A DNA stretch of 64,000 bases from Limosilactobacillus reuteri (GTDB lineage Bacteria > Bacillota > Bacilli > Lactobacillales > Lactobacillaceae): the NCBI RefSeq assembly GCF_013694365.1, contig NZ_CP059275.1:930001-994000 (forward strand). Reading direction: 5' to 3'. Each line of letters begins with the position of its first letter. Within the stretch, counting starts at the first letter, position 1. Below, one piece after another: positions 16,248 through 26,167 of this stretch. Under the pieces are notes generated by a model. It had not been told where the DNA came from. It worked only from the letters and a program-made list of their open reading frames with translations, and made no database searches. Position numbers and translations under genes: made by a program.

Positions 16248-16334
16248 TTGCTCATCAGTGACATACTTCATGAATACCTCGTAAGGTGTTTGATAGCCCA
16301 ATGACTTGCGAGGAATGTTGTTCCGGTAACTCAT
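16233..16334 (-). pseudogene. IS30-family transposase remnant (C-terminal 33 aa)
   Basis: On the minus strand an open frame ends at TAA (16235-16233) and reads MSYRNNIPRKSLGYQTPYEV and onward to EQLLFF. The PRKSLGYQTPYEVF pattern is the conserved C-terminus of IS30 transposases. The catalytic DDE domain is absent, so it is a decayed element. The stretch after the stop (16213-16232) probably includes the IS terminal repeat. Confidence 0.8.
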
Positions 16335-16395
16335 TATTTGCATATTTATATAACCTCTTTTCCCTTATTGACTTTGGCTTGAACACCTACATCTT

Positions 16396-16416
16396 AAGGC
16401 AAAAGAGGCCTTTTTT
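16396..16416 (+). terminator. Terminator-like hairpin
   Basis: AAGGC at 16396-16400 pairs with GCCTT at 16408-16412 and runs into six T. Short stem, so weak on its own. Confidence 0.45.
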
Positions 16417-16433
16417 ATATAATTTTTATCGCC

Positions 16434-16457
16434 CACCCGCATAGCAGGTGTTTTTTT
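16434..16457 (+). terminator. Terminator-like hairpin with a T run
   Basis: CACC-C-GC at 16434-16440 pairs with GC-A-GGTG at 16444-16450, followed by seven T at 16451-16457. It would stop rightward transcription from the prophage side. Confidence 0.55.
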
Positions 16458-16510
16458 GTTTCGTGCATTCGCTCTGCTCACGCGCTCAACTAGGTCTAAA
16501 GACATTAATC

Positions 16511-18286
16511 ATGAATAATAGGTGGATTTTAGGACCAGTTGTAAAAGTAAGTGCTGCAAATATATTGTTTACAGTAAATCCAAATGATATAAAAACAAAG
16601 ATTCAGAATGGAATTGTTCAAGCTGTAAAAGGTGTAAATGACTATGTATATTTTAGAATTAATGCTCGATTGATAGTTATTGCTAAAATATATATAGTTG
16701 ATGACAGTAGTAAGCCTTACATAAAAGATGAACCTAATTCAAAATTTAAGGATGAGTATATATTAAGTGCTTATCCAATTGGGGAAATTAAGAATGGTAA
16801 GTATACAGCTGGGGTGAATAATTTGCCTATGGTTGGACAAAATACATACTATGCAGGAGAAGAGATACTAAAAATAATTTTTAATAATGAAACTAATGAT
16901 ACAGCAGGTTTAAAAATTGGGTGCTTGACCAATAATGAGTTTATTACACCTTATTTAAGTGGAAATAAGATCCTATCTGGGCATATTGCTATATTAGGAA
17001 ATACTGGTTCTGGAAAGTCAACAACTGCCAAAGTTATTTTTAAGCAATTAAGTGAAGATCATAAAAAGTTAAAAGATAAGACAAAGTTTCTGATCTTTGA
17101 TGTGCATGATGACTATAAATTTTTAGGAGATCAATCAGAGGGAAAGTATTTCAATGCTAGTGAGATAGGAGTAGGTCCTAAAGATTTTGATATTGAAGAT
17201 TGGGAATCATTATTGCAGCCTTCGGAGAAAACTCAGAAACCGATTTTAGATCTTGGATTAAAACTAGCTATAATAAGAGATGATGAAAAGATAATAAAAT
17301 TATACTTCTTGATAATAAGAAATTTATTTACAAATGGGGCAATGTCAGCTGTTTTGCGATATCAGATTACTGATGAATATTTAAGAAGTATTTATAATTT
17401 AGTGCCAAAAGCCAAGGTATGCGAGAAAAGCAATGTACAAGAAGCATGGAGTAAATTTAACCCTCAATATGGAAATACGCCTGAAAAAGATGGACAAAAA
17501 AATTTCTTCGATAACTTAAAAGACCTGTGCGATTACCAAGATGAGAGTCTAAGAGAAGTGCTTGATGAAATTGATGATAATCAAAAGCAAAGAGATTTTT
17601 CAATTAGCGATTTAGCATGGGCAGTAGATTTAGCAATAAGGATTGAAGAGAGTGAAGGTAATAATAGTATTCGTGCACACACAGAAGGAATTTTAACTAG
17701 ATTAAGGGATTTGGAAACAAAATATTCTGAAAATTTCTTTTCCCCTAATAAATCGATAGTCAATGATATAGAAAATAATGAAAGTAAGTTTATAATCTTA
17801 CAAGTATCAAGTTTTGATGATGATTTACTAAAATTATTTTCAACTTATCTGACTCGAAAAATTCTAACTAAGAAAAAAGAAGAAAAGGACAGAGATAAGT
17901 TAGCACCTTGCTATCTAATCTTTGATGAAGCACACAGATATATGCTTCAAAATGGGAATATAAATAATATTTTCGACAGAGTAAGCAGAGAAGGTCGAAA
18001 GTTTGGAACATACTTAATAGTAATAAGTCAGAGACCTAGTGAGCTCTCCACAGTTGTATTATCACAGATAAAGACATATTTTATCCATAGAATTCAAAAT
18101 AATATAGATTTAAGATTTATTCTAGAGAATGTTCCAACTATAACTCAATTAGATGTGAAAAGACTACCACTAATGCCAATAGGGACGGTCTTAGTTTCCA
18201 GTGAAAATGATTATTCATATGAACTAAAAGTAAATGATAGAGGAATTCCAAAAACATCAAAGTCAATTTTGCCATTTTTGAACTAA
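16511..18286 (+). CDS. herA: HerA-type ATPase of a SIR2-HerA defence pair
   Basis: Hexameric FtsK/HerA-fold ATPase, 591 residues. Walker A GNTGSGKST is at 163-171 and Walker B LIFDEAH around 469-475; the later SREGRKFGTYLIVISQRPSEL is the typical HerA sensor region. A longer frame from GTG 16448 exists but lacks a ribosome site. ATG 16511 is preferred because the partner gene ends ATGAATAA, identical to the first eight bases here, and has GGAGGAG seven bases before that ATG. So natively SIR2 precedes HerA with overlap. In studied pairs HerA assembles with SIR2 and the complex limits phage by NAD depletion or DNA cleavage; applying that here is inference. Confidence 0.88.
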   Translation: MNNRWILGPVVKVSAANILFTVNPNDIKTKIQNGIVQAVKGVNDYVYFRINARLIVIAKIYIVDDSSKPYIKDEPNSKFKDEYILSAYPIGEIKNGKYTAGVNNLPMVGQNTYYAGEEILKIIFNNETNDTAGLKIGCLTNNEFITPYLSGNKILSGHIAILGNTGSGKSTTAKVIFKQLSEDHKKLKDKTKFLIFDVHDDYKFLGDQSEGKYFNASEIGVGPKDFDIEDWESLLQPSEKTQKPILDLGLKLAIIRDDEKIIKLYFLIIRNLFTNGAMSAVLRYQITDEYLRSIYNLVPKAKVCEKSNVQEAWSKFNPQYGNTPEKDGQKNFFDNLKDLCDYQDESLREVLDEIDDNQKQRDFSISDLAWAVDLAIRIEESEGNNSIRAHTEGILTRLRDLETKYSENFFSPNKSIVNDIENNESKFIILQVSSFDDDLLKLFSTYLTRKILTKKKEEKDRDKLAPCYLIFDEAHRYMLQNGNINNIFDRVSREGRKFGTYLIVISQRPSELSTVVLSQIKTYFIHRIQNNIDLRFILENVPTITQLDVKRLPLMPIGTVLVSSENDYSYELKVNDRGIPKTSKSILPFLN

Positions 18287-19534
18287 ATGAATCAAGAAAA
18301 TTATAAGTATTACATTATAAAGGCAAACGATTTGGGAAATATAGAATTTACTGATCTGGTAGAGAAGGAAAGCCAGCCGGAAACAGACAAAATAGAGAAA
18401 AGTCAGAAAAAAGCAATTTGGAAAAAGGTGGAAAAATTAGGTTTACAGGAAAGCACAGCTGATGATATAAAAAAGAAAATATTTAGTTTTTTAGATGAAG
18501 ATGTAAATATTAATATAATGTTAGGTTCGGGATGTTCAACGCCTGCAATAAAACTAATGGGTCAAACTTTTTTGGAGTACCGAAACGAAAAAGGAAGAAA
18601 GAAAACACGACAAAACGAAATTGACAACATTTTAAAAGACTTTGATCAAAAATATAAAGATAATGAAAAAAATATTGAGCTTTTCATATCTTGGCTAGGA
18701 CATAAGATTGCTTCTGAAAAAAATCCTGGAAAGTACCAAAAAACTCGAAATGAACTTTTGAAGAAATTAATTGATTCCACAAAAAAGCCAAAGAGTGAGG
18801 ATGATGGAGGTAGCGTACTAAAAACATATCGAGAATTTTTTAGGAAAATTGCCGAAACTAGATTAGATGTCAGTGATAATAATGACATTATAAATGTATT
18901 TACTACAAATTATGATTTATTTATTGAACGAAGTCTAGATGCGGAAAACTATCAATATACTAATGGATTTACGTCAGGAATTGAGCAAAAATTTTCAATT
19001 AGGGAATTTCATCTTAGAAAAGTAGATGTTGATGAGAGATACCGTGATAAATGGTCGCCAATAAGACCATATTTCCGTGTGTTTAAATTACATGGGTCAG
19101 TTAATTGGGAAAAGGCTGCGGATGAAATTATACAAATAAACAGCTATGAAGAAATACCTGAGGATAAAGAAATAGTGATTGCACCAAGCGATTCAAAATA
19201 CGCAGATTCCCAAGGCACCCCATATTCAGACCTTTTTCGTGAGTTTGGAAACTTAATTAATAAAAGAAATTCTGTTTTGTTTATTGATGGTTATGGCTTT
19301 CCAGATGAGCATATAAATCATTTACTACTACAGGCATTAAAGAACAATGACTTTGCCCTTGTAGCTTTTATAAATTTTGAAGAATTGTCTACCAATAAAA
19401 ATTTGTTTAATTTTATAAAAAAAGCCTCAAGTAATGCTTATTTTATCTCTGGAACTGAAGCCAATGCCAATGCTCATTATTTTGAGAATATAGTGACTCT
19501 ATTTGAACCCATGGAGGAGAACAATAATGAATAA
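18287..19534 (+). CDS. SIR2-domain effector of a SIR2-HerA defence pair
   Basis: 415 residues. NAD-binding SIR2 motifs are visible: GSGCS at 80-84, TTNYD at 206-210, catalytic His269 in KLHGS, and a late GYGFPDEHIN near 334. The first 70 residues are charged and not recognised. SIR2 proteins of this type consume NAD when activated by phage. The gene ends GGAGGAGAACAATAATGAATAA, so HerA translation natively starts inside it. High AT content and position beside a prophage and IS remnant fit horizontal gain. Confidence 0.87.
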   Translation: MNQENYKYYIIKANDLGNIEFTDLVEKESQPETDKIEKSQKKAIWKKVEKLGLQESTADDIKKKIFSFLDEDVNINIMLGSGCSTPAIKLMGQTFLEYRNEKGRKKTRQNEIDNILKDFDQKYKDNEKNIELFISWLGHKIASEKNPGKYQKTRNELLKKLIDSTKKPKSEDDGGSVLKTYREFFRKIAETRLDVSDNNDIINVFTTNYDLFIERSLDAENYQYTNGFTSGIEQKFSIREFHLRKVDVDERYRDKWSPIRPYFRVFKLHGSVNWEKAADEIIQINSYEEIPEDKEIVIAPSDSKYADSQGTPYSDLFREFGNLINKRNSVLFIDGYGFPDEHINHLLLQALKNNDFALVAFINFEELSTNKNLFNFIKKASSNAYFISGTEANANAHYFENIVTLFEPMEENNNE

Positions 19535-20380
19535 ATGACAAAAATTTTAATTACAGGTGCTAATGGTCAACTCGGTTCAGAATTACGGAACTTATTAGAT
19601 GAACGTGGAATTGCATATGACGCCTTTGATTCTAACCAAATGGATATCACTGATCAAGCTGTTGTAAATGAAAAGATTAGTGCGCTTAAGCCGGAAGTAA
19701 TCTATCATTGTGCCGCTTATACCGCCGTTGATAACGCTGAAGATGTTGCCAAAGACCTCAATTGGCAAGTAAACGCTGATGGTACGCGTAATGTTGCCGA
19801 GGCCGCTAAAAAAGTTGGCGCTAAGATGGTTTACATCAGTACCGATTATGTCTTTGATGGGACCAATGAAGGCGAGTATGAAGTTGATGCGCCCACTAAT
19901 CCACGAAATGAATATGGTAAAGCTAAACTTGCCGGTGAAAAAGCAATCCAAGAAACCTTAGCTGATTACTACATCATTCGGACATCCTGGGTCTTTGGTA
20001 AATACGGTAAGAATTTTGTCTATACCATGCTTCGTCTTGCCAAAGACCATGATCAGCTCACCGTCGTTAACGATCAATTTGGCCGCCCAACGTGGACTAG
20101 AACCCTAGCGGAATTTATGACTTACTTAGTCGATCATGATCAGCCATTCGGCACCTACCAGCTATCTAATGAAAATAGTTGTTCCTGGTACGAATTCGCC
20201 ACCGAGATCTTAAAGGATAAAGATGTTGAAGTCGCTCCAGTTGATTCATCAGCATATCCGGCCAAAGCTTACCGTCCTCGCCATTCAGTGATGAGCTTGA
20301 AGAAGGCAGAAGATACTGGGTTTGAGATTGTGGATTGGCAGACTGCGTTAGGTGAGTTTATGGGGGAGATTGAAGAGTAG
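19535..20380 (+). CDS. rfbD: dTDP-4-dehydrorhamnose reductase
   Basis: Last step of dTDP-L-rhamnose synthesis, an NADPH-dependent SDR enzyme. N-terminal Rossmann motif GANGQLGSE (7-15), STDYVFDG around 105-112, and the catalytic Tyr-Lys in NEYGKAKLAGE. 281 residues is full length. It is the rhamnose gene set apart from rfbABC, at the far end of the cluster. Codon use is less AT-rich than in the transferase genes. Confidence 0.93.
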   Translation: MTKILITGANGQLGSELRNLLDERGIAYDAFDSNQMDITDQAVVNEKISALKPEVIYHCAAYTAVDNAEDVAKDLNWQVNADGTRNVAEAAKKVGAKMVYISTDYVFDGTNEGEYEVDAPTNPRNEYGKAKLAGEKAIQETLADYYIIRTSWVFGKYGKNFVYTMLRLAKDHDQLTVVNDQFGRPTWTRTLAEFMTYLVDHDQPFGTYQLSNENSCSWYEFATEILKDKDVEVAPVDSSAYPAKAYRPRHSVMSLKKAEDTGFEIVDWQTALGEFMGEIEE

Positions 20381-21499
20381 ATGAAAAAATATGACTATCT
20401 AGTAGTAGGTGCGGGCCTTTTTGGTGCGACCTTTGCCTATGAAGCTGCTAAACGTGGTAAGCGTGTAAAAGTAATTGAAAAACGAGACCACATTGCTGGT
20501 AACATCTATACTAAAGAAATAGATGGCATCCAGGTTCATCAATATGGCGCTCATATTTTCCATACGTCTAATAAGAAAGTGTGGAATTATGTAAACCAAT
20601 TTGCAGAATTTAATCGCTATACGAATAGTCCGGTAGCTAACTACAAAGGCGAAATGTACAACCTCCCATTTAATATGAATACTTTTAGTCAAATGTGGGG
20701 TGTGCGGACACCAGCAGAAGCAATGGCAAAAATCAATGAGCAACGCCAAGAGATGGCTGGTAAAGAACCACAAAACTTAGAAGAACAAGCCATTTCCTTA
20801 ATCGGTCGCGATATCTATGAAAAACTCATTAAAGGTTATACCGAAAAGCAGTGGGGACAAAAGGCAACTGAATTACCAGCCTTTATTATCCGGCGTCTGC
20901 CCGTGCGATTAGTTTATGATAACAACTACTTTAATGATACCTATCAAGGAATTCCAATTGGCGGCTATACTCAGATTGTCGAAAAAATGCTTGAGAGTGA
21001 TTTGATTGATGTTGAAACTGGAGTAGACTTCTTTGATAAGAAGGATGAATACCTTAAAGATTATCCAAAGATTGTTTTTACCGGGATGATTGATCAATTC
21101 TTTGATTATCAGTTAGGTGAATTGCAATACCGTAGTTTACGCTTTGAAACTGAAGAAAAGAACGTAGGCAACTATCAAGGTAACGCAGTAATTAATTATA
21201 CTGATGCTGAAACACCATATACCCGAATCATTGAACATAAGCATTTTGAATTCGGTAAAGGTGATAAGGATAAAACAGTGATTACTCGTGAATATCCGGC
21301 TGATTGGCATCGGGGTGATGAACCATATTACCCAATTAATAATCAACGGAATAACGAACTTTATAAGCAATATGCAAAGTTAGCGAGCGAAGAGGCTAAT
21401 AATGTGATTTTCGGTGGTCGTTTAGGTCAATATCGTTACTACAACATGGATCAAGTATTACATGCAGCATTGACGGCTGTTAAAGAAGAATTTAAATAA
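20381..21499 (+). CDS. glf: UDP-galactopyranose mutase
   Basis: Flavoenzyme that converts UDP-Galp to UDP-Galf for polysaccharide synthesis. FAD-binding motif GAGLFGATFAYEAAKRGKRV at 8-27, QYGAHIFHTSN near 54-64 and RPVANYKG-like substrate region; 372 residues, full length. It implies galactofuranose in the repeat unit. Confidence 0.93.
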   Translation: MKKYDYLVVGAGLFGATFAYEAAKRGKRVKVIEKRDHIAGNIYTKEIDGIQVHQYGAHIFHTSNKKVWNYVNQFAEFNRYTNSPVANYKGEMYNLPFNMNTFSQMWGVRTPAEAMAKINEQRQEMAGKEPQNLEEQAISLIGRDIYEKLIKGYTEKQWGQKATELPAFIIRRLPVRLVYDNNYFNDTYQGIPIGGYTQIVEKMLESDLIDVETGVDFFDKKDEYLKDYPKIVFTGMIDQFFDYQLGELQYRSLRFETEEKNVGNYQGNAVINYTDAETPYTRIIEHKHFEFGKGDKDKTVITREYPADWHRGDEPYYPINNQRNNELYKQYAKLASEEANNVIFGGRLGQYRYYNMDQVLHAALTAVKEEFK

Positions 21500-22891
21500 A
21501 TGCAAAAAGAATTAAAGAAAAATTTTATCTTTGCTTTTTTGGCACAAGGAATCTCCCTTATTGTTAGTTGCAGCACTAATTTAGTTTTACCTAAAGTATT
21601 AAGTGTAGTTAACTATAGTTATTGGCAGCTATTTATCTTTTATAGTACATATATTCCATGTTTAGCATTAGGATTAAATGATGGTGTTTATTTAAGATAT
21701 GGTGGTATTTTACGGTCCAAACTTGATGGGAATACTGTTAAAAGTCAATTTGGAGTAGGAATAATTTTTCAAACTATTTTAGGAATGATTGTTGGGACAG
21801 TTATGATTCTATTTTCTGACTCAGCAAATCGTCAAAAAGTAATTTTCTTAGTAGTTGTTTATTATTTATTCTATACTTGTCATAATTTTTTGGGATATAT
21901 ATTTCAAGCAATTAACGAAACAAATATCTATTCAAAATCAATAATTATTATTCGGATTGTTTTTCTTTTATCACAAATCATCCTGATGTGGTTAGGGTAT
22001 AGAGAGGTATATCCCTATATAGTTTTATATATTGTGTCAATTGCTCTTGCCTTAGGATATCTGTTGATTCGAATTCACCCCGAATTTCATATATCTCAAT
22101 TTGATATTAATCTTGGAGTTCGTGAGTCCTTAATTAGTATGCGGGTCGGAATTAGTTTGATGATTGCTAATATTTGTTCCTTACTAATTTTGGGTGTAGG
22201 TCGTCAAATTGTTGATATGAAATGGGGATTAGTTGCTTTTGGTAAAGTTTCATTTTCTCTAACATTAATGAATTTTGCTCTGACATTTATCATGCAAATT
22301 GGATTAGTCCTATTTCCGGCATTAAGGAGACTATCTTCAGATGAACTAAAGGGATATTATGGTAAATTAACTTTAGGATTGTTCTATATTTTACCGTTGA
22401 TGTATATTGTGTATTTACCAGTTCAATATATTCTAGAATTATGGTTGCCAGACTATAAAGAAAGTATTAGTTATTTAGCAACAGTATTACCAATTTGTTA
22501 TTTTGACAGTAAGATGAATTTAATCGGCAATACCTTCTTTAAGGTATTAAACAAACAAGTATTATTACTAAAAATTAATATTATCACTATTGTTATTAGT
22601 TCAATTTTTGGATTAATTTCTGCATATATATTTAACAGTATGTATTTTGTGATAGTGGGAATGGTATTGGCAATCATTTTTAGAAGTGTATTAGCTGATA
22701 CTTTATTAAGCAAAGATATTAAGACTAATGTCAGTGCTTTAGAAGTAGCAGACGTTATTCTTGCTATTATTTTTATGTTTGTGTCAAATAGTTTTGACTG
22801 GAGAGTAGCATTAATTATAATATGTGCTTTATATATTCTTAGAATCTTTTTAGTTAAGACTAAGATATTAAAAATTAAGGAGTTTAAGTGA
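21500..22891 (+). CDS. wzx: Polysaccharide flippase (Wzx-like, MATE/MVF fold)
   Basis: 463 residues with about 12 to 14 hydrophobic helices. N-terminal KNFIFAFLAQGISLIVSCSTNLVLPKVLS is typical of Wzx flippases that move undecaprenyl-linked repeat units across the membrane. Very AT-rich. The 3' end carries AAGGAGTTTAAGTGA, a ribosome site for a following gene. Confidence 0.85.
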   Translation: MQKELKKNFIFAFLAQGISLIVSCSTNLVLPKVLSVVNYSYWQLFIFYSTYIPCLALGLNDGVYLRYGGILRSKLDGNTVKSQFGVGIIFQTILGMIVGTVMILFSDSANRQKVIFLVVVYYLFYTCHNFLGYIFQAINETNIYSKSIIIIRIVFLLSQIILMWLGYREVYPYIVLYIVSIALALGYLLIRIHPEFHISQFDINLGVRESLISMRVGISLMIANICSLLILGVGRQIVDMKWGLVAFGKVSFSLTLMNFALTFIMQIGLVLFPALRRLSSDELKGYYGKLTLGLFYILPLMYIVYLPVQYILELWLPDYKESISYLATVLPICYFDSKMNLIGNTFFKVLNKQVLLLKINIITIVISSIFGLISAYIFNSMYFVIVGMVLAIIFRSVLADTLLSKDIKTNVSALEVADVILAIIFMFVSNSFDWRVALIIICALYILRIFLVKTKILKIKEFK

Positions 22892-24172
22892 ATGATTTTA
22901 AGATTATTTTTAATTTTCATAGCCCTAGTTTTTATAACATATCAGCTATTTGGGCATGATTTTTTAGCACCTGCCTTTTTGTTTTGTGTAATGTATGCAG
23001 TATCAATTGGGTGTGCTTTAATCAATTATCAGCAATGGGGACTGAACGATTATTCTCAAGAGGCCTTTAATATATATCTTTTTGGGGCCTTGTTATTTAT
23101 TTTTGTATCGTATTTAGTTAAATTGTTAATTTTGCCTAATAATAATCTAGAAGTGCCTGATTATACCGATCGAATTAATATTAATACTGGAATAACAGTG
23201 GTGCTGACGTTTATAAACCTAATAGTTTTAGTATTATGGGTTAAAAATATAAAAGCAATTGGTGGTGGTGGCTCTTTAAGTCAAGCCCTTGAAAATTATC
23301 GAATTAATACATCGTATTCAATTGGGGGGGCAGGGATGCCAGGATACCTGCAACAAATGTCAAAAATAACAACAGTTAGCGGGTATATATATGGATTTAT
23401 TCTTATATACAATATTGTTCATCATACGGTAAAAAAAGATGATTATTATCTTTGTCTGCCTAATACAATTATTTACGTTTTGTTTAGTCTTTTTGATAGT
23501 AATCGATTAAATATTTTAGGGGTAATTGCGTCATATGTCGTCTATTATTACTTTATGAAAAGTAGTAAAGGAAAGGGTTTTAAAACCTTAATTAGATTAA
23601 CTGAAATTTTTATTGTTCTATTAATTGTTTTTTATGGAGTTAGATTAATGATTGGTCGATCTTCTTCACAAGGAAATAATTTTATTGAGTATATAAGTAT
23701 GTACGCAGGAGGACCAGTTAAATTATTTGATATGTTTATAAAAGATCCTGTGCAAAATACTGGAATTTGGGGAAAAGAGACATTTCCATCCTTATTAAAG
23801 ACATTTAGGTCACTAGGATATGATATTCCTCAATATATCTCAAAAAAGGAATTTAGATTTTATAATGGGATAAACTTAGGAAATGTGTACTCTGCTTATC
23901 GAAATTGGCTATCAGATTTTGGAATTAATGGAGTATATATTTTACAAACGATTTTTGCATTGTTCTATAGTTGCTATTACTATCTATTGCGTAAAGTGGG
24001 ATATAAAAAGCATATTTTAGCCTTAATTATTTATGGTTACATGGCCGAAGCAATTTTTTTGCATCCAATTGATGATTGGTTGTTCTCAATGTTTGTTTCT
24101 GTTGGTTTTGTTATATATATTGTTGGTTTTTGGTTGTTATATATAATGATTACTAAAAAATTTAAATTATGA
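22892..24172 (+). CDS. wzy: Polysaccharide polymerase (Wzy-like)
   Basis: 426 residues, about ten transmembrane helices with a larger extracytoplasmic loop around residues 240-345. O-antigen/EPS polymerases share this topology but little sequence; the call rests on topology and position beside Wzx and glycosyltransferases. Low GC is typical for such genes. Confidence 0.72.
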   Translation: MILRLFLIFIALVFITYQLFGHDFLAPAFLFCVMYAVSIGCALINYQQWGLNDYSQEAFNIYLFGALLFIFVSYLVKLLILPNNNLEVPDYTDRININTGITVVLTFINLIVLVLWVKNIKAIGGGGSLSQALENYRINTSYSIGGAGMPGYLQQMSKITTVSGYIYGFILIYNIVHHTVKKDDYYLCLPNTIIYVLFSLFDSNRLNILGVIASYVVYYYFMKSSKGKGFKTLIRLTEIFIVLLIVFYGVRLMIGRSSSQGNNFIEYISMYAGGPVKLFDMFIKDPVQNTGIWGKETFPSLLKTFRSLGYDIPQYISKKEFRFYNGINLGNVYSAYRNWLSDFGINGVYILQTIFALFYSCYYYLLRKVGYKKHILALIIYGYMAEAIFLHPIDDWLFSMFVSVGFVIYIVGFWLLYIMITKKFKL

Positions 24173-25171
24173 ATGGTTATTAATCAAAGTAAAGCCGTTA
24201 TCATGATGACTACTTATAACGGCGCTAAATATGTAGAAGAACAATTAAACAGTCTTGAAAATCAAACTTTTCAGAATTGGGATTTGTATATTAGTGATGA
24301 TGGTTCAAGCGATCAAACGCTTCAAATTTTAGAAAAACATATGGCTCAAGATGATCGTATAAAGAAGATCTTACATCATTCTGATCATCATGGTGCATTT
24401 AATAATTTCTATAATGTAATGAGATATGTTAAATCACTTCCTAATGAGAACTATCAATACTTTTTTTATTGTGATCAAGATGATATTTGGATTAATGAAA
24501 AAATGGCAATTGAAATCGAACGTTTAGCTGATGAAGCACAACCTTCTCTTTGCTATTCAGATCTTGAATTTATGACTGCTGAAGGTAAAGACACAAAAAC
24601 AAAGATGTCAGAATCAACTAATATTGATGTCACGGGAAATCCATACAATCTTTTCTTTAGTTATCGCTATATTTGGGGAACTACAATGGCTCACAATCGG
24701 CAATTGTGGGAACAAGTCTATGTAGATGAAAATACTGAAAAATATAATATGTCTCATGATAATTATATTGGTAAATACGCTGCCATGACTGGGAAAATTA
24801 AATTTATTGATCGTCCTCTTGTTCTATATCGGCGAACTGGAAATAATGTTTCTGGAACACCAGGGAACTACGGTAAACTAGGTATGCTAAAAAGATTATT
24901 TACTAAGTTACCACAAATAGTAAATCAACATGCAGCAGTATACTGGGATGACTTGTACTTTATAGAGACACTTAGTAAGCAGAATGATTTTAGTACGGAG
25001 CTACAAACAGCATTGAATAATGGTGGAATAAAGTCTTTGCAATTTTTAAAAAAATATGAAATTAAGACTTCTAATAGTGTAATCAGCAATGCTTCAATAA
25101 AAACTATATTGCTATTTAAATTATATAAATATACAAAGACTTTTAAACGGAAAATGTCGTTTCAGAATTAA
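24173..25171 (+). CDS. Family 2 glycosyltransferase, rhamnosyltransferase-like
   Basis: 332 residues. GT-A motifs: MMTTYNGAKYVEEQLNSLENQ (11-31), ISDDGSSDQT, and YCDQDDIW as the metal-binding DxD equivalent. The CDQDDIW form is common in transferases using dTDP-rhamnose, but the donor is not proven. Its first 11 bases match the last 11 of the gene at 25172-26167, so natively it follows that gene with an overlap. Confidence 0.85.
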   Translation: MVINQSKAVIMMTTYNGAKYVEEQLNSLENQTFQNWDLYISDDGSSDQTLQILEKHMAQDDRIKKILHHSDHHGAFNNFYNVMRYVKSLPNENYQYFFYCDQDDIWINEKMAIEIERLADEAQPSLCYSDLEFMTAEGKDTKTKMSESTNIDVTGNPYNLFFSYRYIWGTTMAHNRQLWEQVYVDENTEKYNMSHDNYIGKYAAMTGKIKFIDRPLVLYRRTGNNVSGTPGNYGKLGMLKRLFTKLPQIVNQHAAVYWDDLYFIETLSKQNDFSTELQTALNNGGIKSLQFLKKYEIKTSNSVISNASIKTILLFKLYKYTKTFKRKMSFQN

Positions 25172-26167
25172 GTGAAGACATTAACAATTTCAGTTGCAGC
25201 TTATAATGTAGAAAAAACGTTAGATAAAACATTAGAGTCATTCAATGATGCTCGAGTTTATAATGATTTAGAAGTATTAATTGTTGATGATGGTTCTAAA
25301 GATAATACAAAATTGGTAGCTCAAAAATATGAAAAAATTGCTCCACAAACGTTTAAATATGTAGAAAAAGAAAATGGGGGACATGGTTCTACAATTAATA
25401 AAGGAATTTCATTAGCGACAGGTAAGTATTTTAAGGTTATTGACGGTGATGATTGGGTAGATACAGATGCGTTAATTAAATTTATTGATGAATTAAAGCA
25501 TTTAGATTCCGATATGGTTTTAACAAATCATGTTGAGGTATATCCAAATCGTACCAATAAAGTTTGCTTAGTTAAAGGAATGGAAGCAAATAAAGAATAT
25601 ACTTGGAATAACGACTTCGATATCAAACGAGTAGTTCTTCACACTTTAACTGTTAAAACAGAGTTATTGAAAAAAAATAATGTTCATATAACTGAAAATT
25701 GTTTTTACGTTGATGTGGAATATGTGGTTTGGGCAACCTATGTTTCTCAAACAATTACATATTTAAATCTTTATTTATATATGTACCGATTAGGTAGCAG
25801 TGATCAAAGTGTTAATAAAAATAATATGTTGAAGAATGTGGGAATGCAAGAAAAAGTTTCATATCAGTTAGTACGGCTCTATGACAGATTTACAAATAAT
25901 GGTATGAAACCAAACCAAGACAGTACTATTTTTAATACATTTAAGCGATCCATTGGAAGTACAATGAGAACATATCTTTTGTTAAAAACAAAGGTAGCTA
26001 AAAACAAAATAACTATATTTGACCAGAATATTCATAATATTTCTGAAGTAAGCTATCAACGATTAAATGATGATCGGTTTATTCACTTAATTAGATCAAA
26101 TAATTATGCACTGCTCCCCTTTACAAAAATTCTATATCGACTTTGGGTGTTAAAATATGGTTATTAA
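25172..26167 (+). CDS. Family 2 glycosyltransferase
   Basis: GTG start, 331 residues. GT-A nucleotide-binding motifs VAAYNVEKTLDKTLESF (8-24), VDDGSKDNT and KVIDGDDWV are intact. It should add one sugar of the repeat unit on the cytoplasmic side. Its stop lies inside the start of the gene at 24173 in the genome, which fixes the native order of the two. Confidence 0.85.
   Translation: MKTLTISVAAYNVEKTLDKTLESFNDARVYNDLEVLIVDDGSKDNTKLVAQKYEKIAPQTFKYVEKENGGHGSTINKGISLATGKYFKVIDGDDWVDTDALIKFIDELKHLDSDMVLTNHVEVYPNRTNKVCLVKGMEANKEYTWNNDFDIKRVVLHTLTVKTELLKKNNVHITENCFYVDVEYVVWATYVSQTITYLNLYLYMYRLGSSDQSVNKNNMLKNVGMQEKVSYQLVRLYDRFTNNGMKPNQDSTIFNTFKRSIGSTMRTYLLLKTKVAKNKITIFDQNIHNISEVSYQRLNDDRFIHLIRSNNYALLPFTKILYRLWVLKYGY

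Larger units (their letters stand above)
16335..16510. other. Noncoding joint with inverted repeats before herA
   Basis: Contains CCTCTTTT (16354-16361) and its complement AAAAGAGG (16401-16408), 39 bases apart, and two terminator-like hairpins annotated separately. Natively it should lie between two converging gene ends, so terminators are expected. No gene or clear promoter is seen. Confidence 0.45.

Noticed and set aside
16448..16510. GTG start at 16448 for HerA
   Set aside because: The extra 21 residues come from a terminator T run with no ribosome site, and the partner gene's overlap fixes the start at 16511.
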